NCBI GenBank assembly: GCA_001579985.1
Contig: LRSR01007119.1
Coordinates: 1-20,026, forward strand
Source: Hypsibius dujardini
Taxonomy: Eukaryota > Tardigrada > Eutardigrada > Parachela > Hypsibiidae
DNA length: 20,026 nt
Direction of reading: 5' to 3'
A model generated the notes under the pieces. The model was not told the DNA's origin. It made no database searches and saw only the letters and a program-made list of their open reading frames with translations. Made by a program: the position numbers and the translations under genes. Of the stretch, positions 8,996-18,260 are shown in pieces (the first letter of the stretch is position 1; each line of letters starts with the position of its first letter).

Positions 8996-9570
8996 GAGCC
9001 ACATGTAGCGTTGTTTAAATATTTATATAACGTGCGTGAATTCGATTAAAATGCAAAACAAATGTAAAATCCCCGCCAAGTTTTTGCAAATAAAAAACCA
9101 TTTTATATAAAAGAAAATATATTTTCAGCGAAAATTTTAAATAATAATATCCTAATTGTTCAAGTAATTTTGTTTAAGACTGCAAGTAACAATCTGCCTT
9201 TAAATAGTGCTTTGCATTTTTACGATTTCAAATGCAAAAACAATTTATTAATCAAATCAAAAAGTATTTCTAAATTATCACTTAATTTCTTTAACCACAA
9301 TGTTAATGATATTATATATAATAATGTTTTTAGTTATTTATTGAAATTTAATAATATTCAAAATAATAGTTGAATATCTTTGTGTTAGTGGTATTATTAT
9401 CATATATATAATTTTTTTGCTATTATTTCTTCTAACTTAATTTAATCTATATTTATAATTTAGTATCTTTGACCCAATGATATTAATTATATATGTAGTA
9501 ATTTAAATGTTAATGACATTATTATATATGTAGTAATTTGTATAATTTACAGTAATGATAATATTCTGTA
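8996..9570. other. AT-rich block upstream of the fucosyltransferase-like gene
   Basis: Strongly AT-rich DNA with decayed repeats of TTAATGAYATTAT and ATATATGTAGTAATTT. It ends at the polypyrimidine tract and acceptor just before the first coding exon. It could be intron if the gene has upstream noncoding exons. Confidence 0.5.
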
Positions 9571-9615
9571 TCTCCCTCGGCAGGGTTTCTTCGGGTTAAC
9601 CACGGGAGCGTCCTA

Positions 9616-9975
9616 ATGATGCGATCTCCCTGGGCATTCATGTGGAATGAGCTTGGGGAATTCGGCCTGGATTTCCGGCTCCGCCAACACTTGGACAGCA
9701 TCACCAGGACGCTCCGACTGCGTACCAGGCTCTTCGGCGTCCTTCTCATCGCATTCCTCATCTACCATTTTGTACCGCCATACTCCGGACGGGCCGGACT
9801 GGCACTGACCATCGGTAATCTCCGGGAGGAGTTGGCTTATAGCGGACCCTTCACCTGCGCAGCTGTGGTCTTTCGAAACGCTTCCGCCTCCGCATCCGCG
9901 TCTGGCGGGTCGGTTAAGCCGGAAGAGTCGGCGGACTTTCACGCCACATGGCAGAGCCGCTTCAACGGAAGTGAG
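9616..9975 (+). CDS. Fucosyltransferase exon 1: cytosolic tail, membrane anchor, stem
   Basis: Residues 1-120. It ends FNGSE before donor GTAACG at 9976, phase 0, matching exon 2. Two ATGs in tandem (9616, 9619) start it. The frame is open back to the acceptor ending 9583, so a start in an upstream exon cannot be excluded. The stem is Ala/Ser-rich (RNASASASASGG) with an N-glycosylation sequon. Confidence 0.75.
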
Positions 9976-12900
9976 GTAACGGAGCGATTTGCCGATTGCC
10001 TCGTACCTACTTATTATTGTACAAATAGAATAAACTTTTGGAGAGAGGGCTATGCTCAACTTCGCACAACCTTATATTATGTTAAGGGGAAATGGCCTTT
10101 TTGTTTCGGCTCGAAGAATCTTCCTGGGTCGCTGGCTGTGGTGGTCCAGATCATTTTACTTTGTACTAGAATTTCATTTATTCAGAAAATCAAACGAGTT
10201 TTGCACACTTCTGGCCATTCCCAAAAACTGGAAAATGGCACGTGACGTCATCTTAGATCTCTTCCGTTTGGGTTCTCTTCTCAAACTGTATTAGACAAAG
10301 TTTTTCCGATTGATTTGATATTCGGCTTTTCAGGTGCCTACTGTAAATCCTCATACTCAGATTTCAGAGATTTTGCTTCAAGATTTAAATTCAAGAGTTA
10401 TGGCTGGTGGACCTCAAAAGTTCATCCCATCCCAAAATGAAATGGAGGTCCACGACTCATAACTTTAAAATGTGAAGCATTATTCGAAATCCCAAGCATT
10501 CAAGTATGAGGATTGGCGGTCGGCACCTGAAAAGCCCAAAACCCAGTCAATCGGAAAAACTTTGTCTAATAAAGTTTTGAGAAGCGTATCCGAACGCAAG
10601 GAGGCTATGATGACGTCACGTGTCATTTTCCAGTTTTGAGAATGGCCAAAAGTTTGCATAACTCATTATATTTTTAGAATAAATGAAATTCAAGTATAAA
10701 TTAAAATGATTTGGACAAGCACAGCCAGCGAGCGATCCGGGAAGATTTTTAAGCCTAAACAAAGAGGCCATTTTATCTTAATGCTGCGCCGGCTGTTACG
10801 TAAAAACAAACACCGGAGGAGTTGCCGTAAAGGAAGTACCGGGGCCCGAAGTCCGGGTACCTCCGTATGTTTATTGAGTGAGAAAGGTTAATAAGTAGGG
10901 CGGGCGGGGCGGAAAGAAAATCTCCCAAAATTGGAATGAACAATATAAGGAGAGTGTGAAGATGAGACGATCTCGCACGGGATCGCGGATGCCGCGCTCG
11001 AAGTCAGACTGTTGGGCTGGAGAGGCAGGACCAAAAGAAGAGGGAGAGCAACTGCGCATCATTAACATTAATTAAGAATCCTAATTTCTACTATGCTCAC
11101 AAGTCACAACCTGGGCATCCGTTTTAATTACCGAAGGTTATGCAAACAACTTTTTTCGCCCAAATTTGAGGCAACCTTTTGCTATGGGCACAACCTTTTT
11201 AGCTATTAGAAAACTAAGCTAAAAAATTAGCTGTAGCTGATTTTGAATAAACCTGAACTATCCCATTGTATCACTGTAGACCATTGTTAGCTCCTTGGCT
11301 ATGTCGTCGAAAGAATCGTGTGAATCGGACATTTCGGAGATAACTACTCGTACAGAGATCTTGAACTAAAATCGTAAAGTGTGTGGACTTTGGACGAAAT
11401 CGTAAAATGTGTGGATCTTGGTCGAAATCGTGAAATGTGTGGATCTTGGTCGAAATCGTGAAAGGCGTGGTCAGCAAAAATGTGCTGTTTGATTTTGGAG
11501 CAAATACAGTAGTAGTATTTCCCCCCCCCTTAGTTTACTAAACTGTTATCGATGTTTTCCTTACACTTCTCAGGAGTAAGCCGAATAAAATGCGGCAGTT
11601 ATTTCCCTTAGTTTGAAATTTTATTTTTCCAAAACCTTTCAGAATCGATGCAGGAATCAAGTTTTTAGTGGATTTTTAAGCTTTAAGATGCGGAATAAGT
11701 TACTAAAACCGTCCACTTTTAGTTCAAAGTTTTTGAGATGAGACACGAACCTTAGTTTGTTTAATACTAAATATTTTAGTTTAAAAGCTTGCAAAATATT
11801 TACTGAGACGAATGCTAACTTTTGTTTTCTCACCTCGATCAGCGTAATTGATAACTGATCAGTCCATAATTCGGCTGTTAGTGAGTGATAAACCAATCAG
11901 GATTCACGTTAGTGATAGACCAATCAGGATTCACGTTAGTGATAGACCAATTAGGATTCACGTTAGTGATAGACCAATCAGGATTCACGTTAGTGACAGA
12001 CTAATCAGGATTCACGTTAATGATAGACCAATCAGGATTCACGTTAGTGACAGACCAATCAGGATTCACGTTAGTGATAGACCAATCAGGATTCACGTTG
12101 GCGATAGACCAATCAGGATTCTACGTATGCAAATGCATGTGCCTGGAGGAAGAAGAGCATTTTTTTCTCTCAGGTTCGCGACTTCCAGTCCGCCTACCGG
12201 CACCGCTGTCCAACGATGCAGACCTCCATCACCACGGACATCAACGTCCGGCCGGCCGACTGCCGGGGCTGCCAGACTCGCGGCCTCGCCAATGCCGTCA
12301 ACATCGCCCTCGGGTCCTTCTTCCTCGCCCAGGAGAGCCTCGCACCGCGGCGCATCCACCTGATAGGAGACCGTTGGACGTACGGAGCGTGGCGTGACCA
12401 CTTTCGCGACTTCACCGACGGTTTCGACCTTCCCGAATGCTCCATCACCCAACCGCCGCCTTCCAACGCATCAGTCGTCATCGGCGCCGTCAACGACGTC
12501 CGGCTCAAGGTGTGGCAAAAAAATCCCATTCAATATTTTCAATTTCTGCGACGGTCGTTCTACCTGTACTCAGTTAGGTTATAGAAGACAATTACGTAGT
12601 GATGATTTACGTTGAGGGCTCTCAAATCCGACAACTACCGATTTTCATGGCGGAAACTCAGAATCACACTACTATTCCATTGCTCATATTCCTTTGCTGT
12701 TATGGTGATCTTTCGAAAGGGTGTTTCACTGTTGTTCACCGTACCTGGTGTTGGCGAAAAAACGTATCAACTTTTATTCCCGGCAATTCTATTTTTAGCA
12801 GTGAAAACTGAAATCTTCAGGGTTTTTTCTCAATTTTGAAATTCCTGCCCTTCTTGTTATGAAAAGGGTAAATTATCTTTTGCAAATTATTTTAATCAAG

Positions 12901-14275
12901 GGATTATTTAAAAAAATACGTAATTAAATGCTAGAGGAGTTTCTGTCCAGAAAACGATCTCTGGTGATAAGGGTGATATGGAAGAGCACTCTTGGCATCC
13001 AATCATCAGCCTACTGTACATGTCCCTCCACTGCCGTGCACCCAATTGTCGTTCGCCTTGTGGTAGCTGCAAAATGTTACCTTCCTTCCGCACTTCCCTC
13101 CAGTTCTCTCAATTTTATTTTATTTCAAATTAAATTAAATTAAATCCCCCCTCCTGGGTTCTTTTCGTCTGTCTTCATGTAACTGCTGACCTTTGAATGA
13201 ATGCACCGTCACACATTTTGAACATCCTATGCGTAATGTGATGGTTTTCGGTGTTACCCCCGCGAAGGTCGCTCCCGACGGCACCATCGCCTTCCACGGG
13301 CCCGCCCACGCGCAGTTCAAGCTCAACGTGAACCCCCCGGACATGAGCATCTTTGCCGGCTTCGCTGACATCGAAATCAAACCCGGTCGTCTGTATGTGT
13401 TTCGGAAAAAGTCGGTGCTCGCTCAGGCCTTGCTGATCCCGCGAGCGGACCTGATGGAGCTGATCCGCGGGATATGGACGAATCTCGTTCGCCGCGACGG
13501 GGCCTTCATGGCGGTGCACATTCGTCGTGGGGACAAGATCAGCGAGCGTGAAGCTCCCGCCTTCCCGGTGGCGTTGTTTTACCGCGCGTTGAAGCGTCGC
13601 TGTCTGAATGACCCCGGAAAGTGTTCGCGGACACTTCTGCTGCTCAGCGACGATGAAGAAGCCTCGCGGCAGTTCAAAGCCGCTGCCGGCAACTGCTTCC
13701 TCATTACCGATTTCCAGAGTGAGGTCCGGAGGCTCGGCGATGGCAACGCAGGTGCGTCGGTAGACTTAATTAGTTAATTAATTAAACGAAAGCTTAACTA
13801 AATCTTAATCTAGTTATTTTTTTACGATTTAGTTGTTTAATTTCTGAATAGAACTAAAACGCGTAGTTAATGGCAAAAACTGAAGGTTTTTTACATGTTT
13901 TCTTACTGGAGATTTAAACGAGCCGAGAAAAAAAATTAGTCAGCTACAATGGGAGATTTACTTCGACGAAAACTAAACGAAACGCTTGGTTATTAAAAAA
14001 AACTAATCTGTTGATTGATTTTTTGCCACTCTAAAGGCGCGTGGAACGTGTCGCGGGACATTCACGTCAGTCAGCCCGGATTCGACCGGTTCTCGCAGGG
14101 CCAACGGACGCTCCACGCGCGGGAAATGATCGTGTCCCTCTTCCTGATGGCCATGTCGGAGTTCGTGGTGTGCACCTACTCCTCCAACGTCTGCCGGCTG
14201 GTGGCGCTCCTCCGGGGCGGCGATTTGAAAAGTAACAACATCTTAAGTTTGGATTGGGAGTGGAATGCCCAGTGA
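9616..14275 (+). CDS. GT23 (FUT8-like) alpha-1,6-fucosyltransferase homologue, 4 exons (gene span)
   Basis: Exons 9616-9975, 12174-12509, 13268-13751 and 14037-14275 join in frame to 472 aa. Seen: a short basic cytosolic N-terminus and one membrane anchor (about 39-53, LFGVLLIAFLIYHFV), i.e. type II topology; a GCQ...LANAVNIALG...DRWTYGAW region matching the start of the FUT8 Rossmann region; HIRRGDK (316-322), the GT23 counterpart of FUT8's RRTDK nucleotide-binding motif; SDDEEA (359-364); and VVCTYSSNVCRL (437-448), matching FUT8's VCTFSSQVCR. The family transfers fucose from GDP-fucose to N-glycan or related cores in the Golgi; the acceptor here is unknown. Oddities: no coiled-coil stem is obvious, the C-terminal SH3 domain is absent, the FUT8 Asp-453 position appears to be Ser, and the stop lies in a minisatellite. 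A further 3' exon after a donor at 14232 is possible. Confidence 0.82.
10078..10795. mobile_element. Long foldback element (about 720 bp) in fucosyltransferase intron 1
   Basis: Two arms of about 340 bp pair around a centre near 10435. Examples: AAATGGCC...TTTGTTT against AAACAAAGAGGCCATTTT; GTGACGTCATC against GATGACGTCAC; TTAGACAAAGTTTTTCCGAT against ATCGGAAAAACTTTGTCTAA; AGGTGCC against GGCACCT; AATCCTCATACT against AGTATGAGGATT; GGTGGACCT against AGGTCCACG. It encodes no transposase, so a non-autonomous foldback/MITE or a head-to-head duplication are both possible. Confidence 0.85.
10798..10880. repeat. Imperfect hairpin adjoining the foldback
   Basis: AAACACCGGAGG ... GTACCGGGGCCCGAAGTCC and GGGTACCTCCGTATGTTT are complementary with loops. 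Its role is unknown. Confidence 0.45.
10881..11370. other. Fucosyltransferase intron 1, unassigned stretch
   Basis: No coding or RNA signal is seen. The only local structure is a short self-complementary AT-rich segment around 11198-11240. Confidence 0.5.
11371..11472. repeat. 28-bp tandem repeat, about 3.6 copies
   Basis: Units start at 11371, 11399, 11427 and 11455 (partial). They share ATCGT(A/G)AAATGTGTGG and TTGGTCGAA. Confidence 0.9.
11884..12121. repeat. 27-bp tandem repeat, 8 full copies plus a partial one
   Basis: Units contain AGTGATAGACCAATCAGG and ATTCACGTT. The array ends 52 bp before the exon 2 acceptor. A 27-bp period keeps two frames open (171 and 125 codons), giving SDRPIRIHV and IDQSGFTLV repeats. 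These run into exon 2 out of frame, so they are repeat-driven ORFs, not protein evidence. Confidence 0.95.
12174..12509 (+). CDS. Fucosyltransferase exon 2: first catalytic subdomain
   Basis: The acceptor is TTTTCTCTCAG (ending 12173) and the donor GTGTGG at 12510, both phase 0. It encodes residues 121-232 with two CxxC-like cysteines (DCRGCQ) and the LIGDRWTYGAW motif. The same frame is closed in the 27-bp array upstream (TGA/TAG in every unit), which supports an exon start here. Confidence 0.82.
12510..13267. other. Fucosyltransferase intron 2
   Basis: Intron of 758 bp, GTGTGG to GCGAAG. It has a short (ATTAA)-type run at about 13128-13145 and no other feature. Confidence 0.7.
13268..13751 (+). 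CDS. Fucosyltransferase exon 3: GDP-fucose binding core
   Basis: Residues 233-393 plus one base, between acceptor CCCGCGAAG (ending 13267) and donor GTGCGT at 13752. It holds HIRRGDK, where the two arginines correspond to FUT8 Arg-365/366, and the SDDEEA loop. The acceptor is weak, but phase 0 and the GC-rich switch in composition support it. Confidence 0.82.
14037..14275 (+). CDS. Fucosyltransferase exon 4: C-terminal catalytic segment
   Basis: The acceptor is CTCTAAAG (ending 14036), phase 1. It encodes GAWNVSRDIH ... EFVVCTYSSNVCRLVALLRGGD and then about 16 residues, ending in TGA within the first unit of a 40-bp repeat. Either the terminal exon acquired its stop from the repeat, or translation leaves through the donor-like AAAA|GTAACA at 14232 to a 3' exon I cannot identify. 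Confidence 0.7.
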
Positions 14276-14407
14276 TCGTGAGTGATGTTTGGATTGGGAG
14301 TGGAATGCCCAGTGATCGGGAGTTGTGTTTGGATTGGGAGTGGAATGTTCAGTGATCGGGAGTGATGTTTGCATTGGGAGTGGAATGTTCAGTGATCGGG
14401 AGTGATT
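14248..14407. repeat. 40-bp tandem repeat, 4 copies, spanning the fucosyltransferase stop
   Basis: Units start at 14248, 14288, 14328 and 14368 with GGATTGGGAGTGGAATG and CAGTGATCGGGAGT. The first copy supplies the last codons (SLDWEWNAQ) and the TGA of the predicted protein. Confidence 0.93.
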
Positions 14408-15446
14408 TTTGTACAACAGCTGTGATATACTTTTTTAAGCTTTTAAACGCCAAAGTTCGTATTTTTCTACCGGAAACGATGATTTGTTTTACGTTGCCAT
14501 GTCGTTTGACGTTTCCACGCATGTCCTCTTGCGACATTTTGTTGTTTACTACGTGATTCCGTTCGTTAATGGTTGACCCACTATGCACTGACTAAGCCGA
14601 TGAGCTAAAAGTGGTTCCCCAATTCTGTGAGAAAAAAACACCTCTGTGAAAATAATATTTTTTCTGCGCTATGAGACAGCCTGTTCTCCCTTTGAGAACC
14701 CGGAAATCATGTTGACCTTACGATACACGATAATTACGAGTAATGCTTTTCGGAATTATTACTTACACAACAAATCGAGAGAAGCCGAGATAGCAAGCTG
14801 ATGAAAAAGTAGACTGAAGGAGAAGTTAGAAATCAAGGCGAGAGAAGTCGAGTGTCGAACCGAGCTTCGAAGACCCATCCTTATCGGACAGACATGGCTA
14901 CAATATGTACAAGCGCATTCTTCAATCGACAAGGAAAAATCATTCGCACAAAGCAAGAACGAGAATTACAGTACGAGAATTACAGCACGAGTACATGTGA
15001 GCAATATGTGGCACATGAGAATCAACCTTGAAATATTGGCTGGCAAAGGACATCACGAATACGAACGTCACCACTATTCCATTAGAAAATCAATTTCAAG
15101 TCGATTAGCCTTAGCGAAAGGTTTTCCGGAAGTCAGGGGGCGGAGCTATCAGGGACTTGAGGAAAGTTGTGCGGGCCATTCTGTATTCTTCTCTTTTTGG
15201 TGGGTTGGTTTAATTTCGGCAGTTTTTAAAAGGTGAGAGTGCATTTCTTAAAGTCGAATTGCACCGGAGATAACTCACCGCTCGAATGCGCAGCAACATT
15301 TTCTCAATGAAACGCCCAAAAACAGATAAATCAGAAAACAGTATGCAGAAAGTGGATGAGAGTAATAAGACAGAGTGGAAAACGAGGAAAACGAGGGTCA
15401 ATACAAGAACGCACTGAAGATTTCAGGTAAAAAAGATAACTACCAT
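14408..15446. other. Intergenic stretch between convergent genes
   Basis: No recognised gene. On the minus strand an ATTAAA-type polyadenylation hexamer (complement of 15209-15214) lies about 230 bp beyond the candidate minus-strand stop. A purine-rich stretch at about 14770-14990 has repeated CGAGAATTACAG-like motifs. Confidence 0.4.
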
Positions 15447-15662
15447 TCAGGCCAACGCTCTTTCGCGCAGGACAGTTGGCTCCAGTCTATACAGTTCAAG
15501 CTGCTCTAAAAGGATTCCACAGTTAAACAGCTTCCGGTTCCAAAGGTATAGCTGGTTCCATGTGCGGTTTATGACGTCGATGAAAGAGCGATGGGAGGCG
15601 GCCAAGGGTGCTCCATTCTCGTCCACTTCCAGAGTCCGGCAGTGCAATTGAACTGCAGTTTC
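15447..15662 (-). CDS. Candidate terminal exon of an unrecognised minus-strand gene
   Basis: On the minus strand, acceptor GGATTTTCTAG (at 15663-15673) is followed by 71 codons, ETAVQLHCRTLEVDENGAPL through ...EPTVLRERALA, to TGA at 15449-15447. The peptide has a balanced composition (INRTWNQLYLWNRKLFNCGI) and the region is GC-richer than its surroundings. I do not recognise the family. Weakness: the plus strand is also open here over a similar length, with an acceptor-like CATTCAG at about 15456, so strand is not certain. Confidence 0.4.
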   Translation of the reverse strand, partial: ETAVQLHCRTLEVDENGAPLAASHRSFIDVINRTWNQLYLWNRKLFNCGILLEQLELYRLEPTVLRERALA

Positions 15663-15682
15663 CTAGAAAATCCTAAAACATT

Positions 15683-15717
15683 CTGGACCAGCCCAAAGAA
15701 ACTGTCGGCTGGTCCAG
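15683..15717. repeat. Short perfect hairpin
   Basis: CTGGACCAGCC and GGCTGGTCCAG (11-bp arms) are separated by 13 bp. The left arm lies about 10 bp outside the minus-strand acceptor region. Confidence 0.7.
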
Positions 15718-16413
15718 GATTTCGAACAGTGTCGTGACTACAAGGCCCTCCCTTACTCCCTTACTCCCTTTCCCTTCCTTCTTGCATTTTTTCTTTACCG
15801 ATGTTGGTCAATGCCCTTCCTTTCCTTTCATGCCAGAACCCTAATAATCCTTCATGTCTCCTTGTCATTAAAATTAAAATCTTAAATTGGGCATTGCCTG
15901 AGCCCCAAAGTAAGCGAAAATGACAAAGGCCCAGTTTTGTCTTTGCACTAGAGCCCTGTGCGGTAGAAAAAATTTAACCGCAGCCCGCACCGACTATCCG
16001 ACTTAACCGGAGTGCTCGTTGTCGCGGTTTTCAGCCACGATCGCCGAAAATTCTCCGCCGATCGCTGCTCCGTGAAGGTTCAGATGAGAGATGACAGTGC
16101 CTCATTACATGCATCTCATGTCATAGTATATCCCGCAGGAGGGTTACCCCGATTCGACTGTCCGTTACGTATCCTGTAACGGGCGCGTGAAAAGAGCTCT
16201 TTCAGTTCAACAATGTGAAATAATGGTTTGTTTCTTCATTGACTTCTTAAGTATTTTAGTATCGTTTTTTTCCTATTAAGTCAAGTGTCATTATAAACTT
16301 TAGCAGCTTAGTGGCTCTTAAAAGATACTTTCTATTCTGTTGTTTAATACTGACACTGTATATTATTGACTGGACTCTCACTAGCTAATACTACCGCTAA
16401 CGTCTAAACTCAC
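15718..16413. other. Unassigned stretch with C/T-rich tract
   Basis: A pyrimidine-rich run (CCCTTACTCCCTTACTCCC to TTTCCTTTC) lies at about 15749-15830, and a small hairpin CCGTTAC ... GTAACGG at 16162-16182. It may hold a decayed retroelement tail, but no coding evidence is seen. Confidence 0.35.
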
Positions 16414-16580
16414 TCCCATTTTGTGGAAGATTTTGTGGAAGATGTTGTACGCGTACTGTTTTCGCCATTCACACAACGCCCGGTTCCATTCGTACCAGCG
16501 TGTGTTCGAACTCGAGCTGGCCGGACTTCCAGTCCACATTCCGGTTGCTCGCTCACAATTTCTACGTACAGATACAGTTC
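16414..16580 (-). CDS. Candidate internal exon of the same minus-strand gene
   Basis: On the minus strand, acceptor ATTCACCTCAG precedes 16580 and donor GTGAGT follows 16414. One frame gives TVSVRRNCERATGMWTGSPA ... RWYEWNRALCEWRKQYAYNIFHK and ends in phase 0, joining cleanly to the ETAVQL exon. Another frame (ELYLYVEIVSEQPECGLEV...) is also open and would join with a different phase, so the true frame is uncertain. The peptide matches no family I know. An upstream piece at 16723-16604 (VASRLWEELQIYNAIYGCD...) follows a CTACAG acceptor and may be another exon. Confidence 0.3.
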
Positions 16581-17340
16581 CTGAGGTGAATATGAACCAC
16601 GTCTTAGATTTTAAGGCTGTCTCGGCATAAAATAATGAAGTGACCGGCATTATTCTCCGCGCATGAGTCACAGCCGTAAATTGCATTATATATCTGTAGT
16701 TCTTCCCACAACCTCGAGGCCACCTGTAGACATCATGCACAGTACCACAAAGGAAAAAATACGGAATCAAATTTTGCGAGCATTGAATGGATGCTGGTAC
16801 GAGGTGTTAGCGTACGTCTTGATTACGCAATAACAGCAGCGTGATCTTCACTTTTTTCTGTGAACATTTCCAAAATGGGAACCCACTTCCACTACCAAGC
16901 AGTATCACACTGTGTACCTACACTTGTTATTTGCCTCAACAAAAATTCATTGAAATATGATGACATCTTGTTTACGGCACGCAGGGAAGCCGTAATTGGT
17001 AAGCTGGACAAAAGCGCGGCGTGTGAAGTGTTCTTTTCTTTTCTCTCTTTTCTCTTTTCTTCGTTTCTTCCTATGATTGGCATACCGTCCATTCAGTTGA
17101 TACAGTGTCACACGCGTCTGCACGCTCCCGGCGTGTGCACTTGATTCTTCCCTTGGCGTTGTCGTTTTAATTCCTCTTAGGAATTAACCGCATGCTTTCA
17201 TCATTTTTTTCTATTTTTTTGCGACTCTCATTTTTTCCCCGTTCGACAACACATTCATCCTCACTACTACGGTACATAAGTGGGAAATATTATTATACCC
17301 ACGCGGGAGTATTCTGTCTACAATAATACAGAGACCACAC
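16581..17340. other. Intergenic stretch with polypyrimidine tract
   Basis: TTCTTTTCTTTTCTCTCTTT-type tract at about 17029-17072. Short ORFs on both strands show no domain. The candidate minus-strand exon 16604-16723 falls here. Confidence 0.4.
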
Positions 17341-17533
17341 CAACCGTTCAGACGGTCCTTCCACCAACCGTTTAGACGGTCCGTCCATCAACCATTCAGA
17401 CGGTCCAACCGTTCAGACGGTCCGTCCACCAACCGTTCAGACGGTCCTTCCACCAACCATTCAGACGGTCCGTCCACCAACCGTTCAGACGGTCCTTCCA
17501 CCAACCGTTCAGACGGTCCGTCCACCAACCGTC
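17341..17533. repeat. 24-bp tandem array upstream of the HypX-like gene
   Basis: Seven full 24-bp units plus one 17-bp truncated unit and a terminal fragment, each CAACCGTTCAGACGGTCC followed by GTCCAC or TTCCAC. The G and T versions alternate for most of the array, implying a 48-bp dimer. Each unit has a palindromic core, CCGT-TCAG-ACGG. The array ends about 340 bp before the ATG. Confidence 0.93.
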
Positions 17534-17870
17534 AACTGCCTAAATTCCGTCCTCCTCGAAGCTCGTGCCGAGCACTTCTTTGTGTAGTCCGAACGGCTGT
17601 AACTAACTTCATTTCTTTGTTTCTTCTGCGTTAGTTGTTCGTATGTTCAAAGTCTGATCTTTGCGGCTCTATTTCGCCCTTGGTTATTACGCACCTTTAC
17701 AGTTCGCCCAATAGCTTGAATCTTCGCTCTCGCATTTGTTGGCCATCCCTTGGGATCTTCCACGGAGAGATCTTGCCGTTTTATCTGACGAAAAGATTTT
17801 CGTTGTTTCTGTTAAAATTTATTCTCGCTTTCTCGTTGAGTGTTTTTGTTTTGCGGGGAGCCATCAAAGG
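17534..17870 (+). promoter_or_regulatory. Promoter/5' UTR region of the HypX-like gene
   Basis: Pyrimidine-rich sequence with no obvious TATA box. A possible acceptor (TTCTTCTGCGTTAG, ending 17634) could mark a short 5' intron. The open frame upstream of the ATG at 17871 has no ATG of its own. Confidence 0.35.
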
Positions 17871-18260
17871 ATGAAGAGTTTCGTTCCCCTCGCGGCGTCA
17901 GTCCGCCGATTGATCCGCCCAACGCCCGCTGCATCGGCGCCCCCATTGAAGATTCTCCTGGCTTTCGACTCCTTCAACAGCATGTCGCAGCGGATCGCGC
18001 TGGAGTGCCAGAGTAAAGGTCATGCGGTGCAGAATTACCCCTTCAAGACGCCGGAAGACCTGATGGAGGTGGTCGCGACGAACCAACCGCAGATCATCAT
18101 ATGTCCCTTTCTCACGAGAAAGATTCCACCGGAAATTTATCTGAACAAAAAAGTGCCGTGTTTGATCGTCCATCCGGGGATTGAAGGTGATCGCGGACCG
18201 TCATCCATTGATTGGGCGCTGCGGGAAGAGCGGAAGACGTGGGGTGTCACAATCATCCAG
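17871..18260 (+). CDS. HypX-like exon 1: presequence and formyltransferase start
   Basis: Residues 1-130. It ends WGVTIIQ before donor GTAACA at 18261. ATG 17871 is the only Met before the conserved core and directly precedes the basic leader MKSFVPLAASVRRLIRPTP. Confidence 0.85.

Noticed and set aside
9977-10245. Read-through of the fucosyltransferase exon 1 frame to 10245
   Set aside because: The frame runs into the foldback element, loses GC-rich codon use, and the spliced version restores GT23 motifs.
11848-12363. 171-codon ORF of SDRPIRIHV repeats
   Set aside because: Created by a 27-bp tandem array with no stop in that frame; it runs into the fucosyltransferase exon out of frame and most of it lies in an intron.
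15749-15900. C/T-rich tract and following sequence as the tail of a LINE
   Set aside because: No reverse-transcriptase coding or defined 3' repeat is present; composition alone is not enough.
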